From positions 27,667,501 to 27,731,500 of the forward strand of contig CM065397.1 in NCBI GenBank assembly GCA_033060915.1: a DNA stretch of 64,000 bases. The letters run 5' to 3'. Source of the DNA: Euryodendron excelsum (Eukaryota > Streptophyta > Magnoliopsida > Ericales > Pentaphylacaceae). Below the pieces are notes generated by a model. It worked only from the letters and a program-made list of their open reading frames with translations, had not been told where the DNA came from and did no database searches. This document shows positions 45,665-57,699 of the stretch, in pieces (positions within the stretch are counted from its first letter, which is position 1; each line of letters starts with the position of its first letter). The translations under genes were made by a program, and so were the position numbers.

Positions 45665-46126
45665 CCAACATATTCCAGGTCTGAAAAATTGCTCAGAAAT
45701 GCTGCCTCCCTCAAAACAACCCCTAAAATCCTTCGAAAATCCTAGTTCTCTCCAAAGTTCTAAACCCCTAGCCTCATACACTCAAACCCTAACCAACTCT
45801 TCAAAACCCTAGCTTCCTAACTCTATTGAAGATTAAGTCCACCTCTTGGAAGCTTTTAAAGGTCATCTCAAAGTTCAAGCAAGTTTTCTATTGAAGCATA
45901 CAAGTTAACAAGAAGACAAGGTGGGGTTCTATTTACTTTTCTGCAATCCCCCTATCTCCCTTCTCCCTTATAGTCCACTTGAACTATTCTCTCTCTTTAA
46001 TCCCCATCTACAACCCCCCTCTTCTTTTATGCTTGAAACAAGAGGACCTTAGGTCTATGCCTAAAGGAAGCTTAAGGGAGATCACTATGTCAGGGGTCTT
46101 CTTTTAGCCAATCCAATCATGGTATG

Positions 46127-49100
46127 TGTAAGCACCCAATTTTTGCCTGCTCAGCTGTCTCCAGTCTGTCCAAACTTATATTCAAGTCAATATGGACATC
46201 TTCCAATCTAAATCAATTTTTTAAGTCCAATCCCATCAATCAATCGCTTCGCGGGCTTATTGGGCCAAGTAGAGGCAAAATGACCAAAATGCCCTTAGGG
46301 GCATTATTCGGTCCAATTCTAGTGGGCACGTCTTTTCGAAGACGGTAAGTCCCCTTTTCCAATCCAATTTCAGTCCAATTCCAATTCCAATTCCAAATCC
46401 ACTTTGGTACACCTTTCGAGAAAGTTGATTCCTGTCCAGCACGTTTTCGAGATAGCTTTTCGGAATGGTATGTCCCATCAAACCCGTCGACCGGGACGAG
46501 ACCCTAAGTCCCCTAAATGGTAGAACGGTCTACCTTTGGCGCCTGCTAGCTCGCTAATGCAGAAATGTCTGTTTCAGCATGCCTTCCGAGAAAATTGATT
46601 CCTCAGGCGCTAAGTCCACCTAGCAACTTCCAAAGATTAGGTAGTCTCTGGAATGATCGCGACCCGTTAAAGTAACGAAAATACTCGTAAACATCGCAAC
46701 CGTTATAGTGACGAAAACACTCGTAAACAGGTCGATATAGGGAATTGCTGACAAACCCCTATGTCACGGGACCACCGTCAGAGCAACAGAAACACTCAAA
46801 ATCCAGGTCGACACCAGTGCCTGCTAGCCCACTCCGGTGAAAAATAACAAAACTGCCCCTAGGGCCAGTTTCGGCACGTTTCTCGAGAAAGTACCTAAGT
46901 CCTCAGAATGGTAAGTCCACCCTTCTAAGATTGTCTTAAAGACAATCCGGCATGATTAGGTGCCTTCCAGTCAGTTTCGGGCCAATTCCAAGACATTCCG
47001 GTCAAGATGACAATTTTGCCCTAAGGCATCTAAGTGCCCCGGAAACTACACCGGCTCTGGATATCAAATTGGTAGCCTCCCAAAAATACTTCTTATACTA
47101 TTCCCGACCTTCCATTATCTTTCTAGATCATTCCGAGTCAGTTCTAACAAACCTAGTGCAAAATGACTGTTTTACCCTTGGTGGGCCGGTCTCTTTTTCC
47201 AACCACACCGACTCTAGGTATCAAACCGATAACCTCCTAGAACATTCTAGAACATTCTCTTTTTCTGGGACATTATGAGTCCATCCCGATAGCTTTTTGG
47301 CCTAATGGACCGTTTTGGCCCTAATGGCCCTGTCAACCCCTCCATCCCATCTTGACATCATTTTTCAAGTCTACTTCCCCCGAGACACTGTTCTAAGGGT
47401 TCTTGTCCTTTTCCGGCCTTCCAGGCCTTTCTCGGCCCTTCAAATTATTTCGGACCTTTCAGAGTCACTCCTAGTGAAGCCAAGCTAAAAATTGCATGGT
47501 AGTCACTAATACAAGCGCCCAAATCTTCTAAAGATACGTTGCTTGCCGACCTTAAAACTTTCCTAAGTGGCTAGAGCCACTAGCAATGGTGCCAAGCCAA
47601 AATTTGGCCTGGAGTGGCATTAGAAGGAATTGTTGCTTGGCGCCACTGCAACAGGCGCCAGATCAATCCTCTTTCTATAAATACAGAGTCTCTTCCAGCG
47701 TGAAAAAGGGGGTCCGTAAACTTAGTCTAAAAACTCTCTTCTTCGATACGCAGAGCTCGTAGCCTCCCTAAACCCTAGTCTTCTTTAGGTTTTCCAAAAC
47801 CCTAGCCTCCATATACAAACCCCAGCTTCCATACACTCACATACACTCCTCTACACTCCTACACTAGCCTCCAAAGCCTCCATTGAAGACTTGAAGTGTT
47901 GCAACTTTGAAGTTTCCGAAGATCCAAGCAAATTCTTGAAGATCAAGGCAAAGACCAAAGCAAAGCAAGAAGAACAAAGAGAATAAAACCAAGCAAATAA
48001 AAGAAGACACAAGGTAGGCTTCCTATTTACGTTTACGCAATTTCCCCCTCTCTCATCTCTCTCCAAACCCACTTGGATTTTCTTCTATTTTAATCCCCCA
48101 TCTTCTACCCCCCTTTCTTGCATGCTTGAAACAAGGGACTCCTCGGTTCATGTGTAGGATTAGGCTATTAGAAGTTACCGTGTCGGGGGCTTTCTCTTAG
48201 TCTAACCGGAGACCACATGGGTTTGGCCCCCTTGATTATGTGGTAAAGCCTTTAACCTTGTATGTTCACGACCCCAACTTGCATTGTGCATATAATGATC
48301 ATGCATCTCTCCAAAAATTGTTTTTGAACTTGTTTTCAAAACTTGTATTAAAGTCATTTTCAAAACTTTCATTAAAGCTTTCTTCTTCAAAACTTATTTT
48401 CAAAATCACAATTTTAAGGTGATTCTAGCCTTTTCATAGTTAAGGTTGCTTTAGGAAAGTGTTACATTTAAAGTGACCCATATGGTCCATATTTTCAAAT
48501 CCTCGCTATTTTTAAAACCATAATCCTAGAATGGTTCTAACCTTCTTATGGTTAGAATCATTTTAGGAAAGTGTGTTATTTTTAGAGACTTGCAAAAGTC
48601 CCTATTCAAATCCTTTTTGAAATCTCTTTTTAAATTTACTTTCCAAAAACCTCTTTTTAAAATGCCCTCCAAAATCTCTTTTTACATCTACTTTCTAAAA
48701 TCTCTTCTTTAATATATTTTCTAAAAAACTCTCTCAATCTCCTTTTCAAAATTGTTTTCTAAAGATTCCCTTCAAAAACTTAACTTCTTAAAATCCCTTT
48801 CCAAAAACTCTCTTTTCAAATTCACTTTCTAAAAACCCCTTTCTAAGATCTCCTTCCAAAAATTTTCCTTTCCAAAATCTCTTTTCTTGGAGTCCAAGTT
48901 AAGCCCTAGAGCCACGATTAGGAAACCCTAATTTTCTTTCCAAAAACATGATTTCTAATTTCCTATTTTGGCCTCAAACTTTAAGTTTTCAAATCCTATT
49001 TTCTATCCCAAAATCTAGAATTTCCAAAACTTCATCTTCCCTTTAGGAAACCCAATTCAATCTCCCTATTTAGGAAACTAAATCCAATCCTCTGTTTTTT

Positions 49101-50589
49101 GAAACAAAATCAAATTATCTCTTTTTAGAAATGAAATCCAATCTTTTGCCTTAGGAAATAGGAATAACAATCTTTCCTAATCCAAATCTTTTCCAATCCA
49201 AATCTTTCTTAATTCGAATCCTTCCTAAACCTTAGGTTTCCAAAACTTGAACTTTTAAATCTTTCCTTAAACTTTAAGCTTTTTAATCTTTCCTAATTCC
49301 ATACCTTTCCAAATTTCAACTTTCCAAATCTAAATCTTCAAATTTTTCTTAAACTCAAACCCATCTTAATTTCAAGTATTTCTAAAACTCAAACTTCGAA
49401 TCTCCTAAATTTCAAAACTTTCTAAATTCAAAACTTTCCTGTTTCAAAAACTTTCTAAAATCAAACTTTTCCTATTTCAAAACTTTTCAATTTTGAAACT
49501 TTCTTAATTCAAAACTTTCCTAAAATGTAACTTTCCTAATTCGAGCATTTCCTAAATCTAACTTCCCTAATATTCCAAATCCAATGTTGGAGTCAAAACT
49601 TTCCTAAATTCCATCTTTCCTAAGTCTAGGTTTCCCAAAACTCTTATCTTTCCAAATCTAGTCCAAGTTCTCTTCCAAGGGTCAAATCCTCTTTTAAGTT
49701 CAATTCTAGGTCTAAGTTCAATCCTAATTTCCTACTCAATTTCTTTTTTCAATCAAAATCTTCTATTTTCTATCGGACTCTTGTTTGAACTATGGCTGAC
49801 CTGATTCCTCAAAAGGGATACGTAGGCAACCCTCAGGGTTGCAGTCATAACTTTTTTCAAATCTCCAATTCCATAACTTCCTTCAAATCTTCAATTCCAT
49901 AACTCTTCTTGAGTTTCCAATTCTATAATCTATTTCAAGTTTCTAATTCTAAAATCTATTTTTCAATCTATTTCCAATTCTTCAATCCTTCTTTCCAGTT
50001 TCAAATCAAGTCTTTTCAAATTACAAATTTCTTTTCCAAGTCTATTTTTAAAGTTAAACTCTTTTCTTGCACTTGCATATCATGCATCATTCTTTTAAAC
50101 ATTCTTTTCAAAAGTGGATAGTATTGGACATATATTAGTTGAAGACTCTAATAGGTGAATATAAGGTGAATAGACATATAGATACCGCAAGAGCGGGGTA
50201 GGGTGATGGCTTAATACGTCTTCCCTACACATAACTAACCTCCAAACCTAGATCACTGTTTTCGAGAAACCAAAATGGAGTTATTTTCAAAAAAGGGCTT
50301 ATATATTTTCTAAAGGTTGCTAAATAACCTATTTTTCTAAAAACCCTCTCTTGAGGAAGTATTTTCAAAATCGTTTTCAAAAATCCTAAGTGTAGTCTTC
50401 GGATTGTGCTTAGTTTTTAGGTAATCTAACTCACCTTAATCAAGTTAAGTGACGACTATGAATGTTTTCCAAAATTCCTTTATTCAAATCAATTTTCAAT
50501 TCAAACCTAGTCACACTCATTCTTCTAGGAGGAAGAATTCTAATGAGAGAATACAATATTTTTCCCGCTTGTGTATGTATTTCTCGACA
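46127..50589 (+). mobile_element. LTR H, solo Tat/Ogre-type LTR (4.46 kb) inside LTR G
   Basis: Starts TGTAAGCACCC at 46127 and ends CTCGACA at 50589; about 24 bases usually found just before the end are missing. Flanks are GTATG (46122-46126) and ATATG (50590-50594), four of five alike, and LTR G continues in register (catggtatg / gttctagggcccc). It has one CGTCTT-TTCG-AAGACG hairpin (near 46329) rather than an array, GAGTR-type hairpins (about 46675-46800), GGCGCC sites (near 47642 and 47654), TATA box (47675-47684), G-poor leader (about 48600-49760) and the pairing block (50417-50460). Confidence 0.9.
47675..47684 (+). promoter_or_regulatory. TATA box of LTR H
   Basis: CTATAAATAC followed by AGAGTCTC. 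GGCGCC occurs upstream near 47642 and 47654; the other pair is decayed. Confidence 0.65.
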
Positions 50590-50594
50590 ATATG

Positions 50595-52480
50595 GTTCTA
50601 GGGCCCCTTGCAATGTGGTGAATCCTTCAACCCTATATGGTCACGACCTTTTTATTATACTTGACATGTTCATGCATTGTTCTTACTTTTAAACTCATAA
50701 CTCCACGGTGATCCTAACCTTTTAACGGTTAGGATTTTCCTAGAAAAGTGACATATTCAAAGTGACCATCAAGGTCTATATTAGGGTTTCAAGCCCTAAC
50801 TTGTTTTCAAAATCACAACCATAAGGTGATTCTAGTTTTTTCATGATTAGGATCGTTATAGGAAAGTGATATATTCAAAGAAACCTCCTTTAAATTCCAT
50901 GTCCAAAGGTTTTTTTTTTTTTCTAAATTTGGTCTGAGAGTTTTTTTCTTGAAGCTCTAGGAAGTCCATGTCTTAGAAGTCTTGTCCCATCCCTTAACCT
51001 TCATCCTTGCATCCGTGCATTCATTGCACCAAAGTGGTTTTCAAAATTCTTGTTGCATCTGTTTTCAAAAAGTGCATAACTCAAGTTATTTTCAAAAAGT
51101 GTCACATAAAATTGTAACTTTGAAACCAAAGTTTCACAAAAAATCATAGAAGATTCACACATAAAATCATAAGATTTTCAAATCAAATCTTTCCTTTTTC
51201 AAATCGAATCTTTTCTTTTTCAATTTTAAATCCAATCTTCTATTTTTGGAAACCAAAACCAGGAATCTTATATTTTTGGAAACAAAATCCAATCTTCCAT
51301 TTTAGAAACAACTCAAATCTTTTATTTTTGGAAACAAATCAAATCTTCCATTTTGAAAATAAAATAAAATCTTTTCATTTTGCATGAAATTCTATCTTCC
51401 TTTTCTCATATAAAATCATAGATTTTTTTAATTTCCTTTTCAAGTGCATGCATAAAACCACCAGGGCCAAACCCTAAACCTAAACCACCTTTCAAAACCA
51501 CTTTCCAAACCCTAGGTTAACCTAGCCTTAGTTAACTAAACCTTAGGTGGTCCAACCTTAGATTAACCTGACCTTAGTTGGTTCAACCCTAGCTCAATCT
51601 AACCCTAGGTTACCTTAACCCTAGTTTACACAACCTAGGTTAGAAGGCTTCAAGATTGTAACTCTAGAACCCTTTTTTAAACTCCAACTCCACCCCAAAC
51701 ATGTTTCAATCCAAAAATGGCTAAAGACTTACCATTTTTCAAAAACTATTTCTAAAATGACTTCAAAAATTCACAACCCTAAGGTGATCTTAACCATTTC
51801 TTGATTAGGGTTCCTAAGGAAAGTGATATACCAAATGAAACCTATAAGGTTCACATTAGGGTTTCGAAGCCTTTTTCCAAAAACTATTTTCAAACATCAC
51901 ATTCTCGAAACAACCTTAGGCCTTCTATGGTTAGGGTTATCCAAGATCAAGTAAGATATTCAAACAAGAGAAGTCTCTAGCCACTCTTTCTAAAAATGCT
52001 TTCTAAAAATCATGGTCTTAAAGGAGTTTAGCTTTTACATAACTAACTTCTTAAAGGCAATAAAACATCAACATACATTTCATAAGGTACATAAAAAACA
52101 ATTTTCAAAAACCTTTTCGAGACAAGTTCACAAGGGCTTTCCGAAATCCAATATCAACTTTCTTCCAAATTCTTTTTCAAATTGCATCATGCATCATTCT
52201 TTTCAAAAGTGATGACAAAAACTCCTTTTCAAAAATTTTTAAAGTGGACATAAGCGGACAAGTAGGAACTAGATATTCAAATGAGTGAATATATGGTGAA
52301 TAGACATGTAGATACCGTAAGGGCGGGGTAAGGTGACGATTTTAGGATATCTTCCATACACATAACCAATCCCCAGATCATAGATTTCTATTTCAAAAAA
52401 CAAAACCGGAGTCATTTTTCAAAAGGGGTTAAAACATTTTCAATGGTTGCCAAACAACCCTATTTTTCAAAACACCTTTC
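50595..52480 (+). mobile_element. LTR G, second segment
   Basis: Resumes LTR G after LTR H with R/U5 sequence close to LTR E around 28980-31720, including a short telomere-like stretch (about 51490-51640). It ends at the CTTTC duplication (52476-52480) of the Copia solo LTR. The short open frames are low-complexity. Confidence 0.8.
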
Positions 52481-54563
52481 TGTTGACTCAAGGTTGATCC
52501 TTGTTGACTCAAGGATAATTCCCATGTTGATTTTGATAATAACTAAACCTTGTGTTATTTTACTGATGAATCTACTTAGTGTGAAGATTAACAAAGTTCA
52601 TAATTTAGACTTAAAGTTCAATCTTAAGTCTAATGAATGTCAAAGAGAATACATAACAAATTCAAGATAAAGCAATGAATTCCAAGAGCAATGCAATGAA
52701 CCAAACAAAGGATTGATGCCTATCTCTACTTCAAACAAATGTTTTATAATCAAAGAGATTGAAAATGTTCAAATGAAGCTTCTATCAAGTATGCACAGAT
52801 TCAATGAATTTGATTTACACTCAAGATAGATTGAGGACTTCATCAGTTGAGGAGGTGCAATATTGAGTTAAAGACGATTCGATTGTGGAGATGTTGTAAA
52901 TGCCAAAAGAAGATCTCATCAAGAATGTAAAGATCAGTTGAAGAGGAATTGATTGTTGAAGAAATTGAAAATGCTCAAAAGAAGACTTCATCAAGAATGA
53001 AAAGATCAATTCAAGATAATGTGATTGAAGTTGCTGAGAAGATGGCTCACAATGATTGTCTGATCTCTACCTGGAATCCAAGTGAAGAATTCTTCTACAA
53101 TAGAAAGAATCAATGAAGACTAGATGTATGAAGAGATTTCATCAAGCCTACAAAAGTCTCATTGAATATGATCTGAAAGAAGAAACTTTGCAAATAAAGA
53201 AGAAAAGATCTACATTGATCTAATGTAACTTTGACAGTTTGAGAATCAAGAGAATATCAATATCTAATGATTGATTCAATCCGAATTTAATATAAGTTAA
53301 CTCTGATGAGTTAAAGAGATTTGACTAATCATTATACCCCAAAGAGATATTCTTTGAAGATCTTATACCAGTGCTAAAATAATCTAGATCATTGGATGAT
53401 AGAATGCAGATATCTGGGCAATGAGCAGACTCATGAAAGCAAGGAGTCGCTTTATGGTTACAGAAGCTAAAGGCTTTAAAGACAAAATGATCAATGAGCG
53501 GACTCATGAAAAATGAAGAGTTGCCTCTTGATCACAAAAGCAAAAAGCCTGGAGACTAAATAGACAATGAGTGGACTCATTGAAATAAAGAGTTGCCTCA
53601 TGGAGACAGACGCAAAGGCTTGAAGATGACATGATCAATGAGCGGACACATGAAGACGAAGAGTCGCCTCATGACAACAGAAATAAAAGGCTAAATATCG
53701 AATGAACAAAGAGCGGACTCTTAAAGATGAAGAGTCGTCTCATGACAGCAGAAGCCAAAGATGTGAAGACAGAATGAACAAGGAGTCACCTCATTGATAT
53801 GAAGAGCAGACTCATGAAGTTAGTAAACAACATCTGGTAAATGCAGAAGCAGAAAGTGTCGACTCCACAAACCTAGACCCGACTCCTTGGATATAACGGC
53901 TATTTTTCTTAACGTTATAACGAACTGGACGTGCATTAATAATCCCCAACAACCTCTAATGGATGGAATCAATACAGGGGTATATACATAAGCTTCCAGC
54001 TGCATTTATACAAGGGATTGAAGACAAAAACGAAATTAAGCTGACTGATTTACTGATATACTCTGAATATTCTTCCTGTCTTCATCTGTGAGCTTAGATT
54101 GTAAAATCTACTCTTGCTAGAGAGTGTGTTAGTTACTTGTATACTTTTATACACTTGTAATTGAGAGTTTGAAAGTTCTCTTGTGAAAGCAAAACTCTTG
54201 TAAGTGTGAGTGGAGCTTGGACAAAATCACTTGGAGATTGAAGAGCTCGGTAAGGAGTTCTTGTGTATAGTGAGCTGAGCACTTTGTCAATCAGTAGCCC
54301 ATTTGTAATAGGTGATTACATAGTGGAAGAAGACTTTAATGAGGTCTTGGGGTGAGGACGTAGACCGCGGTTTGTGGTTGAACCTCGGTAAATCTGTGTC
54401 TCCCTTTTATTGCTCTGTTTTCTTTATTTTTACTGATTACATTGCATCACATATAGTTTGATCACTATTATATTGCTTAGATTAATTTTAATTAATCTTA
54501 ACTAGTATTAATCTTCGAAAAACCCAATTCACCCCCCCTCTTGGGTTGTCGTTTGGACCAACA
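52481..54563 (+). mobile_element. Ty1/Copia solo LTR (2.08 kb)
   Basis: Starts TGTTGACTCAAGG and ends TTGTCGTTTGGACCAACA. CTTTC flanks it on both sides (52476-52480 and 54564-54568). The terminal ccccccctcttgggttgtcgt stretch is typical of long plant Copia LTRs of the SIRE/Maximus kind. A likely TATA box (TATATAC, 53981-53987) and about 570 bases of R/U5 follow. No internal Copia sequence adjoins it, so it is a solo LTR. It is unrelated in sequence to the Copia pol relics, which may be a different family. Confidence 0.9.
53405..53825 (+). repeat. About 74-bp tandem repeat in U3 of the Copia solo LTR
   Basis: Five to six units with the core GAGCGGACTCATGAA, then gaagagtcgcctcatg, spaced about 70-77 bases (near 53422, 53497, 53571, 53641, 53711, 53803). 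They lie upstream of the TATA box, a usual place for LTR enhancer repeats. Confidence 0.75.
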
Positions 54564-54568
54564 CTTTC

Positions 54569-54817
54569 AAGAGGACATTTTCAAAAACCTAAGTTTGATG
54601 TTCATATTACACTTAGTTTTAGGTGACCTAACACACCTTTAACCATGTTAGGTGGTAACTCCAAATCTTTTTTAAAATTAAAGCCCTTAATCAAATCAAT
54701 TTTAAGTTCAAACTCCATCGCACTCGTTCGCTTAGTAGGGTGAGTTCTAATAGACAGAGTATCGGGTTTTATCCTAGTCAAGACCTAGACTCGAGGGTGA
54801 AAATTGGGGCGCGACAA
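54569..54817 (+). mobile_element. LTR G, third segment (3' end)
   Basis: Continues from aaaacaccTTTC across the Copia LTR into aagaggacatttt, then the pairing block (about 54615-54660), and ends GGGGCGCGACA at 54817, followed by ACTAT. Confidence 0.85.
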
Positions 54818-54822
54818 CTATA

Positions 54823-54983
54823 TTAGGTGGCGACTCTAAATTTTTTCAAAAATCCCTTATTCAAAATCAATTTCAAGCTCAAACCCCCATCACACTTACC
54901 CGTTTAGGAAGGTAGGTTCTAACAGAGATAATAGCGTGCTTTTTCCTAAGCCAAGAGTGCTTAGGTAAAACCGGAGCGCGACA
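54823..54983 (+). mobile_element. LTR E, third segment (3' end of the 5' LTR of Tat II)
   Basis: Begins ATTAGGTGGCGACTC, the continuation of the second segment after ACTAT, and ends GGAGCGCGACA at 54983, directly before the primer binding site. Confidence 0.85.
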
Positions 54984-54985
54984 GC

Positions 54986-55004
54986 TGACCACTCTGTTGG
55001 GGAC
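54986..55004 (+). other. Primer binding site of Tat II
   Basis: TGACCACTCTGTTGGGGAC lies two bases after the LTR end. It resembles the TGGCGACTCYGYTGGGGAC primer site common in this part of Ty3/Gypsy, with a few changes. The matching tRNA should be checked. Confidence 0.65.
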
Positions 55005-57699
55005 TATTTAGGGGGTTGGGCCATTAGCATGTCTCTTCACCCTTCACTCACCTAGGAGCTCCAGTTACTTTGCCCAATTCTATCCACTTTTCAAAAAATT
55101 TTAGACTTTTAAAAGTTTTCAAAATTGTAAGTGTCCCAAATCAAACACTATTTTCCAAAAGTTTTCAACAAGAGTCATCACTTGCATTCATTTGTCTATT
55201 ATTCATGCTCTTACATTTGGCTTCTAAATTCATGCACTTGCACAGATTTTTACATGCATTCTCTTGCATTGCTCTCCATATTCATGTTCTAGCATTGATC
55301 ATCCATTTGTCATGCTTTGAGTTTGTTCAAAAAAAGTACTAACTCTTTGTATTTTTCTTTTATAGGTGAATCCTCGTTCATATTTATTTTATGTTGTGTG
55401 ATTGCTTTAACTTCCATTAATGCATGAATGGAACAAGATGGATGTGTGTTATTGGGCTCTTTTCTCCAATTGCAAAAATTTCACACACACATGGCACGAT
55501 CACAAGCATGTGCATTCATACTTGCATTATTACCCGTTATTATCTTTTAGTTAGAAGGGGGAATAGTACATTGACTTTCAGCAGATACATTGTCTGCTTC
55601 TTACCTAACAGCCTTTAAATGATTCTCCCACTCAAATCACTGACCAAAGATGGAGTTCACCCTTTCAGGAATGGATGCTGGAGGTCTAAAGATTCGGGAA
55701 CCGGGCTTTATAGGAAGCATTAGTCAACCCCAACCTCATGCTCATGCGGCACCCCTTGCATAGCCCAAGCTCTGCCGAAATTAAAACACATGCATCAATT
55801 TCAAAAATCATGGAGGAAAAAGCGACCGTTTTATATTTCCTTACTCCTATTGATTAAATTGTCTATCTACTATCATTATACTGTCGATATATTTATTACG
55901 TTGTTCAAGCATCAATGCCAATTTCAAGTCATTATATTCTTATGCATATGATCAACCCCAAGAGAATGGTATAAAAGCACTCTCGTACAAATCATAGCCT
56001 ATCCAAATTCCCAAGGGTTTTCTCACATCCCTAAAGATTCATGGCATGCATTCAAAGACATTTCATCAAAAGGGACCCTAATCGCTCTTCGTTCACGGAG
56101 ATAGGATTGTCAAGAAGGCAAGGGGAAACCAAGAAGCAAGGTCTCGCATTGAGCTCCGGCGAAACAAAAAAAGGCAAATTCAGACTCAAGAGTAGTTTAG
56201 GAATTCAATGTTTATAAGATAAGCGAAAGATCCTATGAAAAATGTTTCCCCTCCCCTACAAATGTATTTCAATTTCCATATACAAAACCAATTCAATATA
56301 CTGAAAGCTGTCATTTTACTTCCTTCAAATGAATGGATGTATAGATGAATGAATGAATACCACAGGTCACAAGTACGGTATTGCATACAGGGGCAAACCC
56401 TATCTCCAAACATAAACAAATTGTCATGCTTAGTCCCCTCAAAAATAAGGGGCACCCCTAAAGCATGCATTGCATAAAAACTTTCAAATCAAGGCACTAA
56501 CTTCTTTTTTGTTTCTTGTTTTGTACTCTCTCCATCTTCTTCCTCATCTCTTAATACCGAGAAAACCAAAGGCTGAAGCAAGGACAAAAAGGGGGTCTTT
56601 TATACTGCTTATTTGCTGCCATTTTGTTGCTTCTATATTCACTACTATTATACTCATGCATCAAGGTCCATCCCAAGACAAGAGTTTAAAAAAATTCAAG
56701 TCCTTGCATTCTCATGCATTCAATCGATTATAAAGAGAAAGGAACAAATCCAATCTCGTGTTAATAAAATATACATAAAACTCTAAGGGTTTACCGATTC
56801 CTAAGGACTCATGGCATGCATGGAATCATATCTCAAGGGAGGCCTAAATCTCTCTCCGTCTGTGGAGGTAGGATGGCCAACAAAAGGAAGCACCAACCCT
56901 ACCTCCAAAAGCTCAAAAGTAGCCAAGGAAGAGTATATCCTCACTCCCCCCAATCCCTTGTATAAATAGGCATAAAGTCCCACAAAAAATGTTCCCCTAT
57001 CCCTTGATGTGTATTTAAAGTTTATGAACAAAAATGATCGAAGTAGATGAAATCCTTCTTTTTCTTCCTTTGAATAAATGAATGGATGAATAAATGTTAC
57101 AGGAATAGGTATTGTATTGCATACATGAGCAAAACCCTACCTCCAAAATGAACTCAGCATCATGTCTAGACTCCCTCAAAGAAGGGACCTTTATAGGACA
57201 TTCATTACATAAAACTTTCAAATCCACATACTAACTTCATTTTTTTTCCTTCGTACATTCACTCCCCTCTTACCTCAAAAAAAAAAGAAAAAAAAGGGTA
57301 AGAGTGGTTTCTTTCTTCTTTTTTTCTCAAGTCAAAAAACATAACTGAACTCATGAAATCCCTCCAGCATCCCACCTAGTTCACAACTCATGCAAGGATG
57401 AGCCCAGTTATTGGAAGAGGCATGACCTCTATTGAAGGACAATCGGAATTGACCGTCCATCAACAAAATTCTATCTCTCACCCACAACCTCGGCACCATG
57501 TTATCGCTCCACCCAATCCTCAAGCTTCTATAGCCATCCTCATGCAACCAGATGAAACACATGGCAAATGGAGTGTGGAAGATGCCAACGTGGTGCCCAA
57601 ACCCATCTGAGCAGTTTGTTTCAGAAAAGGGATTTCTTTTGAACCTATCTTCCAGCTTTCAATTCCAAGTTGAGCATATAGACAACATCATATAATATT
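55005..57699 (+). mobile_element. Tat II interior, leader only; gag-pol deleted
   Basis: Matches the Tat I leader from about 55285 on, including the doubled block (next entry). Near 57398-57612 a frame starting MSPVIGRGMTSIEGQSE aligns with the Tat I stretch just before the post-protease relic (4770-4810), but I cannot assign it to a domain. Around 57650-57700 the interior passes directly into LTR sequence, so nearly all gag-pol, the PPT and the 5' two thirds of the 3' LTR have been lost. Confidence 0.7.
56041..57240 (+). repeat. Imperfect direct duplication in Tat II leader, about 768-bp spacing
   Basis: Blocks beginning catggcatgcat at 56041 and 56809 each run through a purine-rich part, a cataaaa-ctttcaaat motif (56470-56490, 57205-57225) and a pyrimidine tract. 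It is the same arrangement as Tat I 3677/4441. Confidence 0.6.

Larger units (their letters stand above)
42308..46126 (+). mobile_element. LTR G, Tat/Ogre-type LTR, first segment
   Basis: Starts TGGAAGCACCC at 42308 after ACTAT; its far end GGGGCGCGACA is at 54817, again followed by ACTAT (54818-54822). Removing the insertions gives a solo LTR of about 5.95 kb, the longest here. This segment holds U3 with the 45-bp minisatellite (42485-44830) and hAT-like element, repeated blocks with gaccattttg, the TATA box (45655-45664) and the start of the leader. LTR H interrupts it at 46127. Confidence 0.9.

Noticed and set aside
52481..54563. Copia solo LTR as the missing LTR of the Copia pol relics
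   Set aside because: It has its own perfect CTTTC duplication inside LTR G and lies within Tat II, which itself inserted into that Copia element, so it is a later, separate insertion.
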